Source: Rhodobiaceae bacterium
GTDB taxonomy: Bacteria; Pseudomonadota; Alphaproteobacteria; Parvibaculales; Parvibaculaceae
Reading direction: 5' to 3'
Assembly: GCA_027352645.1 (NCBI GenBank)
Contig: DAIEIL010000203.1
Coordinates: 1-16,142, forward strand
DNA length: 16,142 nucleotides
The stretch's first letter is position 1; every line of letters begins with the position of its first letter. The position numbers and the translations under genes were made by a program. Shown piece after piece: positions 6,810 through 13,960 of the stretch. The notes beneath the pieces are model-generated. The model was not told where the DNA came from. It did not search any database and worked only from the letters and a program-made list of their open reading frames with translations.

Positions 6810-7283
6810 TCATTTGACGGCGAAGACGCGATAGGCAACGCCTTTCCGCGTCAGGCGGCCAAGGCTCACCGCCACGATGCCGTTGAGCCAGGCATAGGGC
6901 GAGTTGCTCGCCACTTCGAACATGGGCGCGGTGCGGAAATAGTATTTCGACGGATCGGTCGCCGCCGCTGCCTCGCGGTCGCCGAGTACGCCCATCAGCT
7001 CGGGCGGCATGACGATGCGCCCGCCATAGGTCGCGTAGATGTTGACGCCATCATGCGTCGTCAGGCAAACGCGGACATCCGCCTTCAGCGAGCCGTCGGA
7101 GCGGATCGTCGCCCAGTCGCCGCCGCCTGGCGGAATGGTGCCGCGAAGACGCGGGCCCTCGAAAGTGCCTCCCGTCACATAGGCGACCAGCCGCATTCCC
7201 TCCGGCGTGCCGCCGATGACCAGCGAGTTGTCTTCGAGCTCGACATCCATTTCGAACAGGAATTCGGTTTGCACTTCACTCAT
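6810..7283 (-). CDS. DUF3237 (UPF0311) domain protein
   Basis: The 157-residue product is of the usual length for the uncharacterised DUF3237 family of small beta-barrel-like proteins. Typical landmarks are the start FLFEMDVEL, the central GTIPPGGGDWATIRSDGSLKAD segment split over residues about 49-70, NIYATYGGRI, and the C-terminal FRTAPMFEVASNSPYAWLNG with its R-T-x-P-x-F-E pattern. There is no signal peptide or membrane segment, so it is probably cytoplasmic. A GGAGAA lies about eight bases before the ATG. It is divergent from the ABC importer operon and converges on the MFS transporter with no gap. Some family members occur near aromatic or steroid catabolism genes; no specific role is proposed here. 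Confidence 0.85.
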   Translation of the reverse strand: MSEVQTEFLFEMDVELEDNSLVIGGTPEGMRLVAYVTGGTFEGPRLRGTIPPGGGDWATIRSDGSLKADVRVCLTTHDGVNIYATYGGRIVMPPELMGVLGDREAAAATDPSKYYFRTAPMFEVASNSPYAWLNGIVAVSLGRLTRKGVAYRVFAVK

Positions 7284-7317
7284 TGTCGTCTTCTCCGCGG
7301 GCTTTTATGAGTTCGGC

Positions 7318-7354
7318 GCCGGCAGGCTCTATGCATGGAGCCTTGGCGTCCGGC
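7318..7354. promoter_or_regulatory. Nested inverted repeat in the divergent DUF3237 / ABC importer region
   Basis: An 18-bp near-palindrome centred on ATGCAT (GGCTC at 7325-7329, GAGCC at 7338-7342) is enclosed by an outer pair, GCCGG (7318-7322) with CCGGC (7350-7354). The position between two divergent genes suits a transcription-factor operator, or it could form an RNA hairpin in the importer leader. No regulator gene is next door. I saw no B12-box-like sequence here. Confidence 0.35.
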
Positions 7355-7434
7355 GTGGTAAAGCTTGGGCGCGGGGCTTGCTCGCCCCTTTCGATCATTT
7401 CGCCCGGTTTGTTCACCTCCGGCAAGAGCGGAAA

Positions 7435-8286
7435 ATGAAAGCTTTTGCGGCCTCTCTCGTCCTCATGGCGCTGATCGCGGCTGACGCTGCGTCGGCGGGA
7501 CCGCGTCCGCAGCGCATCGTCTCGATCAATCTCTGCTCGGATGTGTTGGCGCTGGAGCTTGCCGATCCCGGAACGGTAAAATCCGTTTTCCGCGTCGCCG
7601 CCGACCCGGAGGATTCGCCCGTCGCCGATCTCGCCGCGAAGCTGCCGCTGAACAACGCGACTGCCGAGGATATTCTCGCCGCCAAGCCCGACCTCGTGCT
7701 GGCGCATCGCTATTCATCGCCCTTCACGCTGGCGCTTCTCGCCCGTGCCCATGTGCCCGTCGTGCAGGTGAAGGATGCAGCGAGTTTCGAAGATATTCGC
7801 GACAATGTGCGCGCGGTCGCGTCGGCGCTCGGCCACCCCGAACGCGGCGAGGCGTGGATCGCGCGCTTCGACGCCTCGCTCGCCGCGTCGAAGCGCCCGG
7901 CTCCGGTGCGTCCCTTGCGCGCCGTCATTTATCAGGATCTCGGTGGCGCTGCGGCTGCCAATACCATTCTCGGCGCACTTCTCGAACATGCGGGCTTTGA
8001 GAATGTCGTCGAGACGCCGTCGAGCGGCGGCTTCGTCAATCTCACCATCGAGGACCTGATCGACACGCGGCCGGATTTCGTTGCCGTCGGCGTCTATCGC
8101 GCGGGCGAGCCTTCCCTTGCGCATGCGCAGTTGGCGCATCCCGCGCTCCGCGAATACATCGCGCATCATGCCCGCGCGGTCGATCTCCCCGCGAAGCTCT
8201 GGACCTGCGGTACGCCTTTCATCGCCGATATTGCGGACAAGCTTGCCGCGGCACGCGACGGCTTCGACCGCGCCGGGGTGAACTGA
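7435..8286 (+). CDS. ABC transporter periplasmic substrate-binding protein (BtuF/FecB type)
   Basis: The 283-residue protein begins with a signal peptide (MKAFAASLVLMALIAADAASA, cut before GPRPQR) and belongs to the helical-backbone metal/cofactor receptor (TroA-like) superfamily that captures vitamin B12, ferric siderophores or haem. The opening PQRIVSINLCSDVLALEL and the NNATAEDILAAKPDLVLAH segment at about residues 64-82 are standard for BtuF-like proteins. The ATG at 7435 has a weak site (AGAGCGGAAA), but the signal peptide fixes the start. The stop overlaps the permease ATG by one base (TGATG), so the three genes form one operon. Substrate is undecided: the family reading favours cobalamin, but no B12 riboswitch is visible upstream and no TonB receptor lies in the window. 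Confidence 0.85.
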   Translation: MKAFAASLVLMALIAADAASAGPRPQRIVSINLCSDVLALELADPGTVKSVFRVAADPEDSPVADLAAKLPLNNATAEDILAAKPDLVLAHRYSSPFTLALLARAHVPVVQVKDAASFEDIRDNVRAVASALGHPERGEAWIARFDASLAASKRPAPVRPLRAVIYQDLGGAAAANTILGALLEHAGFENVVETPSSGGFVNLTIEDLIDTRPDFVAVGVYRAGEPSLAHAQLAHPALREYIAHHARAVDLPAKLWTCGTPFIADIADKLAAARDGFDRAGVN

Positions 8287-9284
8287 TGCGGAACCGCGAT
8301 TATCTTCTCATCAACCTTGGCCTAGCGCTGCTTGCGGCTGGCTTTTTCATCGCGTCGATCTATGTCGGGCGCGGCGGCGAACTGCTGGTCGCAAAGCTTC
8401 ACGCCATCGACGAGACGGACCGCTCGCTCGCCTGGCTGATCCTCAAGGAAGTTCGCTTGCCGCGCGCTCTGCTTGGTCTCCTCGTCGGCGCGACGCTCGG
8501 CCTTACCGGTGCGGCGCTTCAAGGCCTGTTGCGCAATCCGCTGGCAGAGCCCGGCCTCATCGGCGCGTCGTCCGGCGCGGCGCTTGGCGCCGTGCTGGTT
8601 TTCTATTTCGGGCTTGCGGCGGGCTCCGCCATGTTCGTCCCGCTCGGTGGCGTCGCGGGGGCGCTCATTTCGCTCGGCATTCTCTATATGCTCAGCGGCA
8701 GAAATCCTTCCATCGTCACGCTCATTCTCGCGGGCGTCGCGATCTCGGCCTTCACCTCCGCGCTGACCTCGCTCGCGTTGAGCCTCGCGGCCTCGCCTTA
8801 TGCCGTTTATGAAATCATCTTCTGGCTCCTTGGTTCCTTCACCGACCGCAGCATGGATCAGGTGCGCTTCGCCACGCCTTTTATGGTCCTCGGCGTATTG
8901 CTTGTCTCCTCCACCGCGCGCGGTCTCGACGCGCTGACTTTGGGCGAGGACACGGCGGCGAGCCTCGGCTTCAGACAGGAATCGATCAAGGCGCGCGCCG
9001 TCATAGGGACCGGCCTTGCGGTCGGCGCTGCTGTTTCCGTCACGGGAGTCATCGGTTTCGTCGGCCTCGTCGTGCCGCATCTCGTCCGGCCGCTTGTCGG
9101 CCATCAGCCGGCAAAGCTTCTCCTGCCGAGCGCGCTTGGCGGCGCGGCCATGCTGCTTGCCGCCGATCTTCTCGTGCGCCTGCCGATGAATGGGCCGGAG
9201 CCGAAGCTCGGCGTCGTCACCTCGCTCATCGGCGCGCCGTTTTTCCTCTGGCTGATCCTGCGCACCAGGCGGGAGGCACCCTGA
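8286..9284 (+). CDS. FecCD/BtuC-family ABC transporter permease
   Basis: This 332-residue membrane protein has the profile of about ten helices expected for type II importers of B12 or iron chelates, and would form a dimeric channel in the inner membrane. Diagnostic segments are the RNPLAEPGLIG stretch at residues 83-93, after GLTGAALQGLL, and the cytoplasmic coupling region GFVGLVVPHLVR at 257-268 that contacts the ATPase. Length is normal. It starts on the last base of the binding-protein stop and ends overlapping the ATPase start in the same way (TGATG), showing translational coupling across the operon. The substrate is set by the binding protein and is uncertain between cobalamin and an iron chelate. 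Confidence 0.9.
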   Translation: MRNRDYLLINLGLALLAAGFFIASIYVGRGGELLVAKLHAIDETDRSLAWLILKEVRLPRALLGLLVGATLGLTGAALQGLLRNPLAEPGLIGASSGAALGAVLVFYFGLAAGSAMFVPLGGVAGALISLGILYMLSGRNPSIVTLILAGVAISAFTSALTSLALSLAASPYAVYEIIFWLLGSFTDRSMDQVRFATPFMVLGVLLVSSTARGLDALTLGEDTAASLGFRQESIKARAVIGTGLAVGAAVSVTGVIGFVGLVVPHLVRPLVGHQPAKLLLPSALGGAAMLLAADLLVRLPMNGPEPKLGVVTSLIGAPFFLWLILRTRREAP

Positions 9285-10054
9285 TGGAGCTTCGCGTCGA
9301 AAATCTTCGCGCCTCTCTCGGCGGCGCGCGCGTGTTGCGCGGGCCCTCCTTCGATGCGCGTGGGCCCAGCTTCATCGGGCTTGTCGGCCCGAACGGCGCC
9401 GGCAAGACGACGCTTATTCGTGCGGTTGCGAATCTCATTCCCTTCGAGGGCAATATTTCGCTCGATGGAATGGATGTCGGCGCCATAGAGCCTCGGGCGC
9501 GTGCGCGGAAGATCGCCTATCTCGCGCAAGGGGCCGAAAGCCATTGGCCGCTTTCGGTGGAGCGCATCGTCGCGCTTGGTCGGCTGCCGCATCTGGAACC
9601 GTTCCGCGCGCCGGTCCCATCCGACGAGGTTGCCATCGAACGCGCGATGGAGCTTGCCGATGTGACGCGCTTTCGCGACCGCGACGTGCTGACGCTTTCT
9701 GGCGGCGAGCGCGCCCGCGCGCTTCTCGCTCGTGCCCTTGCGGTCGAGGCGGAGCTTCTGCTTGTTGACGAGCCTGTCGCCTCGCTTGATCCCTATCATC
9801 AGCTCGGCGTCATGGAGGTGCTTCGGACCTATGTCGATCAGGGCCGCATGGTGATCGCAGTTCTGCACGATCTCTCGCTCGCGGCACGCTATTGCGACCG
9901 GCTGATCCTGCTCGACGAAGGCCAGATAAGGGCGGATGGCGCTCCGGCCGAGGTCCTGACGGCGGAAACGCTGCGGAGCGTCTATCGCGTCGAGGCTCTG
10001 ATCGGCGGTGAAGGCCGGAGCTTCCATGTGATGCCCGTGAAGCGGGTCGAATAG
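9284..10054 (+). CDS. ABC transporter ATP-binding protein (BtuD/FecE type)
   Basis: The 256-residue cytoplasmic ATPase powers the importer encoded by the two genes before it. All motifs are intact: Walker A GPNGAGKTT (residues 35-43, Lys41), a Q-loop at YLAQG, signature LSGGE (138-142), Walker B LLLVDEP with Asp162 and catalytic Glu163, D-loop SLD, and the switch His195 in VLHDLS. The signature-to-Walker B spacing and the C-terminal segment are those of the BtuD/FecE group. The start overlaps the permease stop by one base. It is the last gene of the operon, and 98 bases without a gene follow. Confidence 0.92.
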   Translation: MELRVENLRASLGGARVLRGPSFDARGPSFIGLVGPNGAGKTTLIRAVANLIPFEGNISLDGMDVGAIEPRARARKIAYLAQGAESHWPLSVERIVALGRLPHLEPFRAPVPSDEVAIERAMELADVTRFRDRDVLTLSGGERARALLARALAVEAELLLVDEPVASLDPYHQLGVMEVLRTYVDQGRMVIAVLHDLSLAARYCDRLILLDEGQIRADGAPAEVLTAETLRSVYRVEALIGGEGRSFHVMPVKRVE

Positions 10055-10152
10055 GGTCCGCGGGGCCTCGTCTCGCGCGGCGAAACTCTCTATCCTTCAG
10101 TCTTCGCGCGGAGATCCCCGCCGCGTTGGATGAGCAGCCGAAGAGCGCAAGC

Positions 10153-11034
10153 ATGAACAAGCCATCTCACGAAAGAACCGTCGAAACACCCCAGACGCTC
10201 TCGCCCTCATTCAAGTTGAGTTTCGAGGACAGCGACTTCCTGTTGCGTGACGAGCTTCGTGCGGTACGCCTCGAGCTTGAGCTCCTGAAGACGGAAATCG
10301 CCCTGCAGGATCACAATATCCGCTCGACCATTGTCGTCTTCGGCAGCGCGCGCGTGCCCTCGCCGGAAGCGGCCGGCAGTCATTGCAACGACGCGGAAGC
10401 GGCGCTGGCCGCGGATCCGCACAATCCCGAATTGCAGCGCGTGGTGCGAGCCAGCAAGCACCAGCTCGGGCATTGCCGCTATTACGAGGAGTCGCGCAAA
10501 TTTGGACGTCTGGTGTCGGAAGCTGCGCAGAACGGGGAGGGGCGCGATTATGTCATCATGACGGGCGGTGGGCCCGGCATCATGGAGGCCGCCAATCGCG
10601 GCGCCGCCGATGTGAACCGCGTTTCCATCGGGCTCAACATCAAGCTGCCGCGCGAGCAGATGCCAAACCCCTACATCACGCCGGAGCTGACCTTCCAGTT
10701 TCATTACTTCGCGCTGCGCAAGATGCATTTTCTGATGCGCGCAAAAGCGCTCGTCGTTTTCCCCGGCGGGTTCGGCACGCTGGATGAGCTTTTCGAAACG
10801 CTGACGTTGATCCAGACGGGCAAGATCGAGCCCATGCCGGTTCTGCTTTTCGGTGAGGAATATTGGCGGCGCATCATCAATTTCGACGCCATGGTGGATG
10901 AAGGTACGATCGCGCCCAAGGATCTGGAGATTTTCCACTTCGTCGAAAGCGCCGAGGACGCTTGGAACTACATTACCACCTTCAACGCGCCCGGTCCGAA
11001 AGAGCCGCCGATGCAGAGAAGCGAACCGCTCTGA
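10153..11034 (+). CDS. LOG-family protein (lysine-decarboxylase-like Rossmann fold)
   Basis: The 293-residue product carries the two hallmark motifs of the LOG family: a nucleotide-binding GGGPGIMEA (residues 138-146) and PGGFGTLDE (204-212, the PGGxGTxxE signature). Proven LOG enzymes are phosphoribohydrolases that release the base from nucleoside monophosphates; the bacterial role is often unclear and the old name 'lysine decarboxylase' is misleading. Before the domain is a charged, probably helical stretch (about residues 30-55, DELRAVRLELELLKTEI). This longer, roughly 300-residue form is common in proteobacteria. Start: ATG 10153 is preferred, with AAGAG upstream; an in-frame TTG at 10126 would add nine residues and its nearest GGAG is rather far. 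No cytokinin-type context is seen. Confidence 0.87.
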   Translation: MNKPSHERTVETPQTLSPSFKLSFEDSDFLLRDELRAVRLELELLKTEIALQDHNIRSTIVVFGSARVPSPEAAGSHCNDAEAALAADPHNPELQRVVRASKHQLGHCRYYEESRKFGRLVSEAAQNGEGRDYVIMTGGGPGIMEAANRGAADVNRVSIGLNIKLPREQMPNPYITPELTFQFHYFALRKMHFLMRAKALVVFPGGFGTLDELFETLTLIQTGKIEPMPVLLFGEEYWRRIINFDAMVDEGTIAPKDLEIFHFVESAEDAWNYITTFNAPGPKEPPMQRSEPL

Positions 11035-11090
11035 TCCAGAGCCGGCGTGGCGCCGTAAAAGACTGAACGCCGCTTTTCAAATCGGATCTC

Positions 11091-12512
11091 ATGCCCGTCA
11101 TCGTCTGGTTCCGTCAGGACCTCCGCCTCGCCGACAATCCGGCGCTCGCCGCCGCAGTGGCGACGGGCGAGGAAATCCTGCCGCTTTATATTTTCGACGA
11201 GGCGGCCTCCTTCGGTGGCGCATCGTGCTGGTGGTTGCACGGCAGCCTTGAAGCGCTGGGCGACGAGTTGGGCAAGCGCGGCGCGCCGCTCGTGCTGCGT
11301 CGCGGGCGGGCTGCCGAGATCCTGCCTGCCTTGATCGCGCAAGCGAAGGCGAGCGTCGTCTTCTGGAACCGCTGCTATGAACCTGCCGCCATCGCGCGCG
11401 ACAAGGCGCTGAAGTCTTCGCTCGCCGTTTCCGGCGTCGAGGCGAAGAGTTTCAACGGAGCGCTGCTCGCTGAGCCGTGGGAAGTGCAGACGGGAAACGG
11501 CGGCCCTTACAGGGTCTTCACGCCCTTCTGGCGGTCGCTCGCCGCCCGCGCGCCCTTCGCCGCGCCGCTGCCTGCGCCGAAGAAGCTGCGTGGCCTCGCA
11601 GATGTCATTTCCGATGATCTCGCGGAATGGAACCTGCGTCCGGCGAAGCCCGATTGGGCGGGGGGATTGCGGGCCGCATGGAAGCCCGGTGAAAAGCAGG
11701 CTGCCGCGCGGCTCGCGCATTTCCTCGATCGTCTCGTCGCGGATTACGCGGACGCGCGCGATCTTCCGGGCGTCGAAGGAACATCCCGCCTGTCGCCGCA
11801 TCTGCATTTCGGCGAAATCTCACCGCGGCAAATCTGGGCGGCGGCCGACGCCGCGTCGCATGCCGCGCCCGAGGCGACGCGTGGTGTCATGTCTTTCCTG
11901 CGCGAAGTCGGCTGGCGGGAATTCACCCATCATCTCATCTATCATTGGCCCGAGATGGTCGATCGCGCCTGGAAGCCGGAATTCGAGGATTTTCCATGGG
12001 CGTATGACGAGGCGCATCTCGTCGCATGGCAGCGCGGCCTGACCGGCTATCCAATCGTTGATGCGGGCATGCGCGAGTTGTGGGCCACGGGCTACATGCA
12101 TAACCGTGTACGGATGATTGTCGCGTCCTTCCTCGTCAAGGACCTGCTGATCCACTGGCGGCACGGCGCGGAATGGTTCGAGGATACGCTGGTCGATGCC
12201 GATCTCGCGAATAACCGCGCGGGCTGGCAATGGGTGGCGGGCTCGGGCGCGGATGCCTCGCCCTATTTCCGCATCTTCAATCCTGTGACGCAGGGCGAGA
12301 AGTTCGACGCCGATGGCGCCTACATCCGCCGCTACGTGCCGGAACTCGCGCGCCTCGACAATCGCTTCATCCATCGCCCGTGGGAGGCGCCCTCCGCCAC
12401 GCTCGCTGCTGCCGGTATTGCGCTCGGCAAGACCTACCCCATGCCTATCGTCGATCATGCCCGCGCGCGCGAAAGGGCGCTAGCGGCCCTTGCGAGCATC
12501 AGGAAGAGCTGA
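11091..12512 (+). CDS. phrB: Deoxyribodipyrimidine (CPD) photolyase, class I
   Basis: This flavoprotein uses blue light to split cyclobutane pyrimidine dimers in DNA. The 473-residue length equals the usual class I size. The N-terminal antenna domain starts VIVWFRQDLRLADNPAL. The FAD domain shows SRLSPHLHFGEISPR, GYPIVDAGMREL, MHNRVRM and SPYFRIFNPVTQGEKFD. The electron-transfer tryptophan triad can be placed as Trp303, Trp356 and Trp379 (W306, W359 and W382 in E. coli), and Asn375 matches the FAD-facing Asn378 that is typical of CPD photolyases rather than plant cryptochromes. The Shine-Dalgarno is weak (CGGAT). Its last 33 bases overlap the converging methyltransferase gene. A cryptochrome-like signalling role is possible but less likely. 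Confidence 0.94.
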   Translation: MPVIVWFRQDLRLADNPALAAAVATGEEILPLYIFDEAASFGGASCWWLHGSLEALGDELGKRGAPLVLRRGRAAEILPALIAQAKASVVFWNRCYEPAAIARDKALKSSLAVSGVEAKSFNGALLAEPWEVQTGNGGPYRVFTPFWRSLAARAPFAAPLPAPKKLRGLADVISDDLAEWNLRPAKPDWAGGLRAAWKPGEKQAAARLAHFLDRLVADYADARDLPGVEGTSRLSPHLHFGEISPRQIWAAADAASHAAPEATRGVMSFLREVGWREFTHHLIYHWPEMVDRAWKPEFEDFPWAYDEAHLVAWQRGLTGYPIVDAGMRELWATGYMHNRVRMIVASFLVKDLLIHWRHGAEWFEDTLVDADLANNRAGWQWVAGSGADASPYFRIFNPVTQGEKFDADGAYIRRYVPELARLDNRFIHRPWEAPSATLAAAGIALGKTYPMPIVDHARARERALAALASIRKS

Positions 12513-13283
12513 CGCCTGGCGTGTCGCGAGATAGTGCGAATAAAGCGCGAGGCTGGCGGCCACGGTCGCGTTGAGCGACTCGACCGCGCCGGTGGTGGGG
12601 ATCGTCAAACGCCTTACGCCGAGCGCCTCGGGAATGCCGCGCCCTTCCTCGCCCAGCACGAGGCGCAGATCGCGCGGCCAGTCGAGCGCGCCCATGTCTT
12701 CGCCGCCCGCGTCGAGCGCAAAGATCGGGCCTTCCGCCGCGTCGAGCGCATCCCATGAAGGCCCGCGCAGCAGCGTCAGCTCGAACTGCGCATTGGCAGC
12801 CGCCCGCAGCGCCTTGGGGTGAAAGGGGTGCGCCGCCTCGTTCATCAGGATGATGCGCTTCGCGCCGAAAGCGGCGGCGCTGCGCAGCGCCGCGCCCAGA
12901 TTATTCGGATCGCCAAGCGCGCAAACGAGTTCGAGCCCTTCGGGTTTCGCCGTGAGATCGGCAGCCGACATCGCAGGCACCTTTCCAACGAGCAGCGGAA
13001 CGCCCGTGCCCGATACGTCGAGCGCATCGAACAGCGAACGCGACAGGCGATATTTCTCGATGTGTTCGGGAATGTCCCAGCCATCCACCTGCGCGGGGTC
13101 GAGCGCGAGCAGCGCATGGAAGCGGGTGGGGTGGAGCGCGAGCGCCTCCGGAACGGATTTCCGCCCGGCGAGCAAAAACTCTCCGTGTTTCTTGATGCCC
13201 CGGCTCTCGGTGATCTGCTCCCACAGCTTTGCCTGCGGGTTATGCAAACTTTCGATCACGCGCCAATAGGTGCCGCCGCTCAT
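12480..13283 (-). CDS. TrmH/SpoU-family RNA 2'-O-methyltransferase
   Basis: The 267-residue protein is a SPOUT methyltransferase that moves a methyl group from S-adenosylmethionine to a ribose of tRNA or rRNA. The three SpoU motifs are present: motif 1 DPNNLGAALRSAAAFGA (125-141, with Asn128 and Arg134), motif 2 LVLGEEGRGIP (208-218) and motif 3 IPTTGAVESLNATVAAS (228-244), which make the knotted cofactor site. The N-terminal 100 residues (SLHNPQAKLWEQI, then GEFLLAGRKSVPEAL) resemble the RNA-binding substrate domain of RlmB-like enzymes. Target nucleotide cannot be told. GAGGT lies nine bases before the ATG. The C-terminal tail, about ten residues, overlaps the photolyase end on the other strand. 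Confidence 0.9.
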   Translation of the reverse strand: MSGGTYWRVIESLHNPQAKLWEQITESRGIKKHGEFLLAGRKSVPEALALHPTRFHALLALDPAQVDGWDIPEHIEKYRLSRSLFDALDVSGTGVPLLVGKVPAMSAADLTAKPEGLELVCALGDPNNLGAALRSAAAFGAKRIILMNEAAHPFHPKALRAAANAQFELTLLRGPSWDALDAAEGPIFALDAGGEDMGALDWPRDLRLVLGEEGRGIPEALGVRRLTIPTTGAVESLNATVAASLALYSHYLATRQASALPDARKGR

Positions 13284-13463
13284 GCTGATTCAACCTCGAT
13301 CATACGGAGCGGCAATCTCGCCCAAATTCACCTGAAAGTCCCTCAATTATGCCGCTTTTTCGACGCGATGCCCAACTAGCTTCAAACATGGAACGGTTTT
13401 GCCGATGCGGCGCGGCCTCAGGTCGCCCCGCAAAGGCGAGTAAAGAGTTGAGAGGGTGGGAAC

Positions 13464-13802
13464 ATGAACACACATCGCAAGATTGCGGAGAAACCGACGC
13501 GAATGCGAAGGGTTCTCCTTGCCGCGCTGACGGCGCTGACTTTCGCGGGCGGCGTTGCCGCAACGCCCGCATTGGCCGATCCCCACGGCCATGGGCGACA
13601 CGAGCGCTGGGAACGCCCTGAACGCTGGGATCGCCACTATCATCCGGGGTGGGTGCGCTATTACGACGGCCCCTATCTCTATTGGGCGCCGCCGCCGCCG
13701 CGCGTCTTCTATGCGCCCCCGCCGCCTCCGCCGGTCTACTACGCCCCGCCGCCGGTCTATTACGGCGGCCCTTCGCTCAACGTGGTGATTCCCATCCGCT
13801 GA
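13464..13802 (+). CDS. Small secreted Pro/Tyr-rich protein of unknown function
   Basis: The 112-residue product has an N-terminal signal peptide (basic MRRVLLAALTALTFAGG core, likely cut after PALA, before DPHGHG). The mature part of about 70 residues is low-complexity: a His/Arg/Trp stretch (HERWERPERWDRHYHPGW), then Tyr-Pro repeats of the APPPPP / VYYAPPPVYY type, and a last segment SLNVVIPIR. I do not recognise a named family, but small periplasmic or surface proteins with such repeats and a hydrophobic last strand are common in alphaproteobacteria. A GAGAGGG lies about eight bases before the ATG. The His-rich N-terminus might bind metal; that is speculation. A GC-rich hairpin follows, so it is probably transcribed alone. 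Confidence 0.75.
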   Translation: MNTHRKIAEKPTRMRRVLLAALTALTFAGGVAATPALADPHGHGRHERWERPERWDRHYHPGWVRYYDGPYLYWAPPPPRVFYAPPPPPPVYYAPPPVYYGGPSLNVVIPIR

Positions 13803-13813
13803 CGCTTGGTAAA

Positions 13814-13838
13814 GGGGCGGTGCGCCATGCGCCGCCCC
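13814..13838 (+). terminator. GC-rich hairpin after the small secreted protein
   Basis: GGGGCGG (13814-13820) pairs with CCGCCCC (13832-13838), and the interior adds CGC/GCG around a CAT loop with a two-base bulge. It starts 11 bases after the stop codon, a position typical for a transcription terminator. No T-run follows, so termination may be inefficient or Rho-assisted. Confidence 0.5.
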
Positions 13839-13960
13839 GACTCCTCCCTGCCTTCGACAAATCTCCCTGCTTTCCGCCGCGCCACGATCTGGCATAGTGG
13901 CGGCTTGAAAAGAGAAGGCGACGGGCCCCATCGAAGGCCCGCGAACAGGGAGAGACGAAT

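Noticed and set aside
7284..7434. Cobalamin riboswitch before the ABC importer
   Set aside because: No B12-box-like GCCACTG-type core could be found and the region is short for the full element; only a palindrome and a small GGGGC/GCCCC stem are seen.
10076..10110. Imperfect stem CGCG-G-CGAA with TTCG-CGCG between the ABC ATPase and the LOG gene
   Set aside because: The loop is long, the stem carries a bulge and no T-run follows, so it is not convincing as a terminator or attenuator.
13390..13415. Possible EcfG (general stress sigma) promoter, GGAAC at 13390, before the small secreted protein
   Set aside because: No CGTT-like -10 element is found 16-17 bases downstream.
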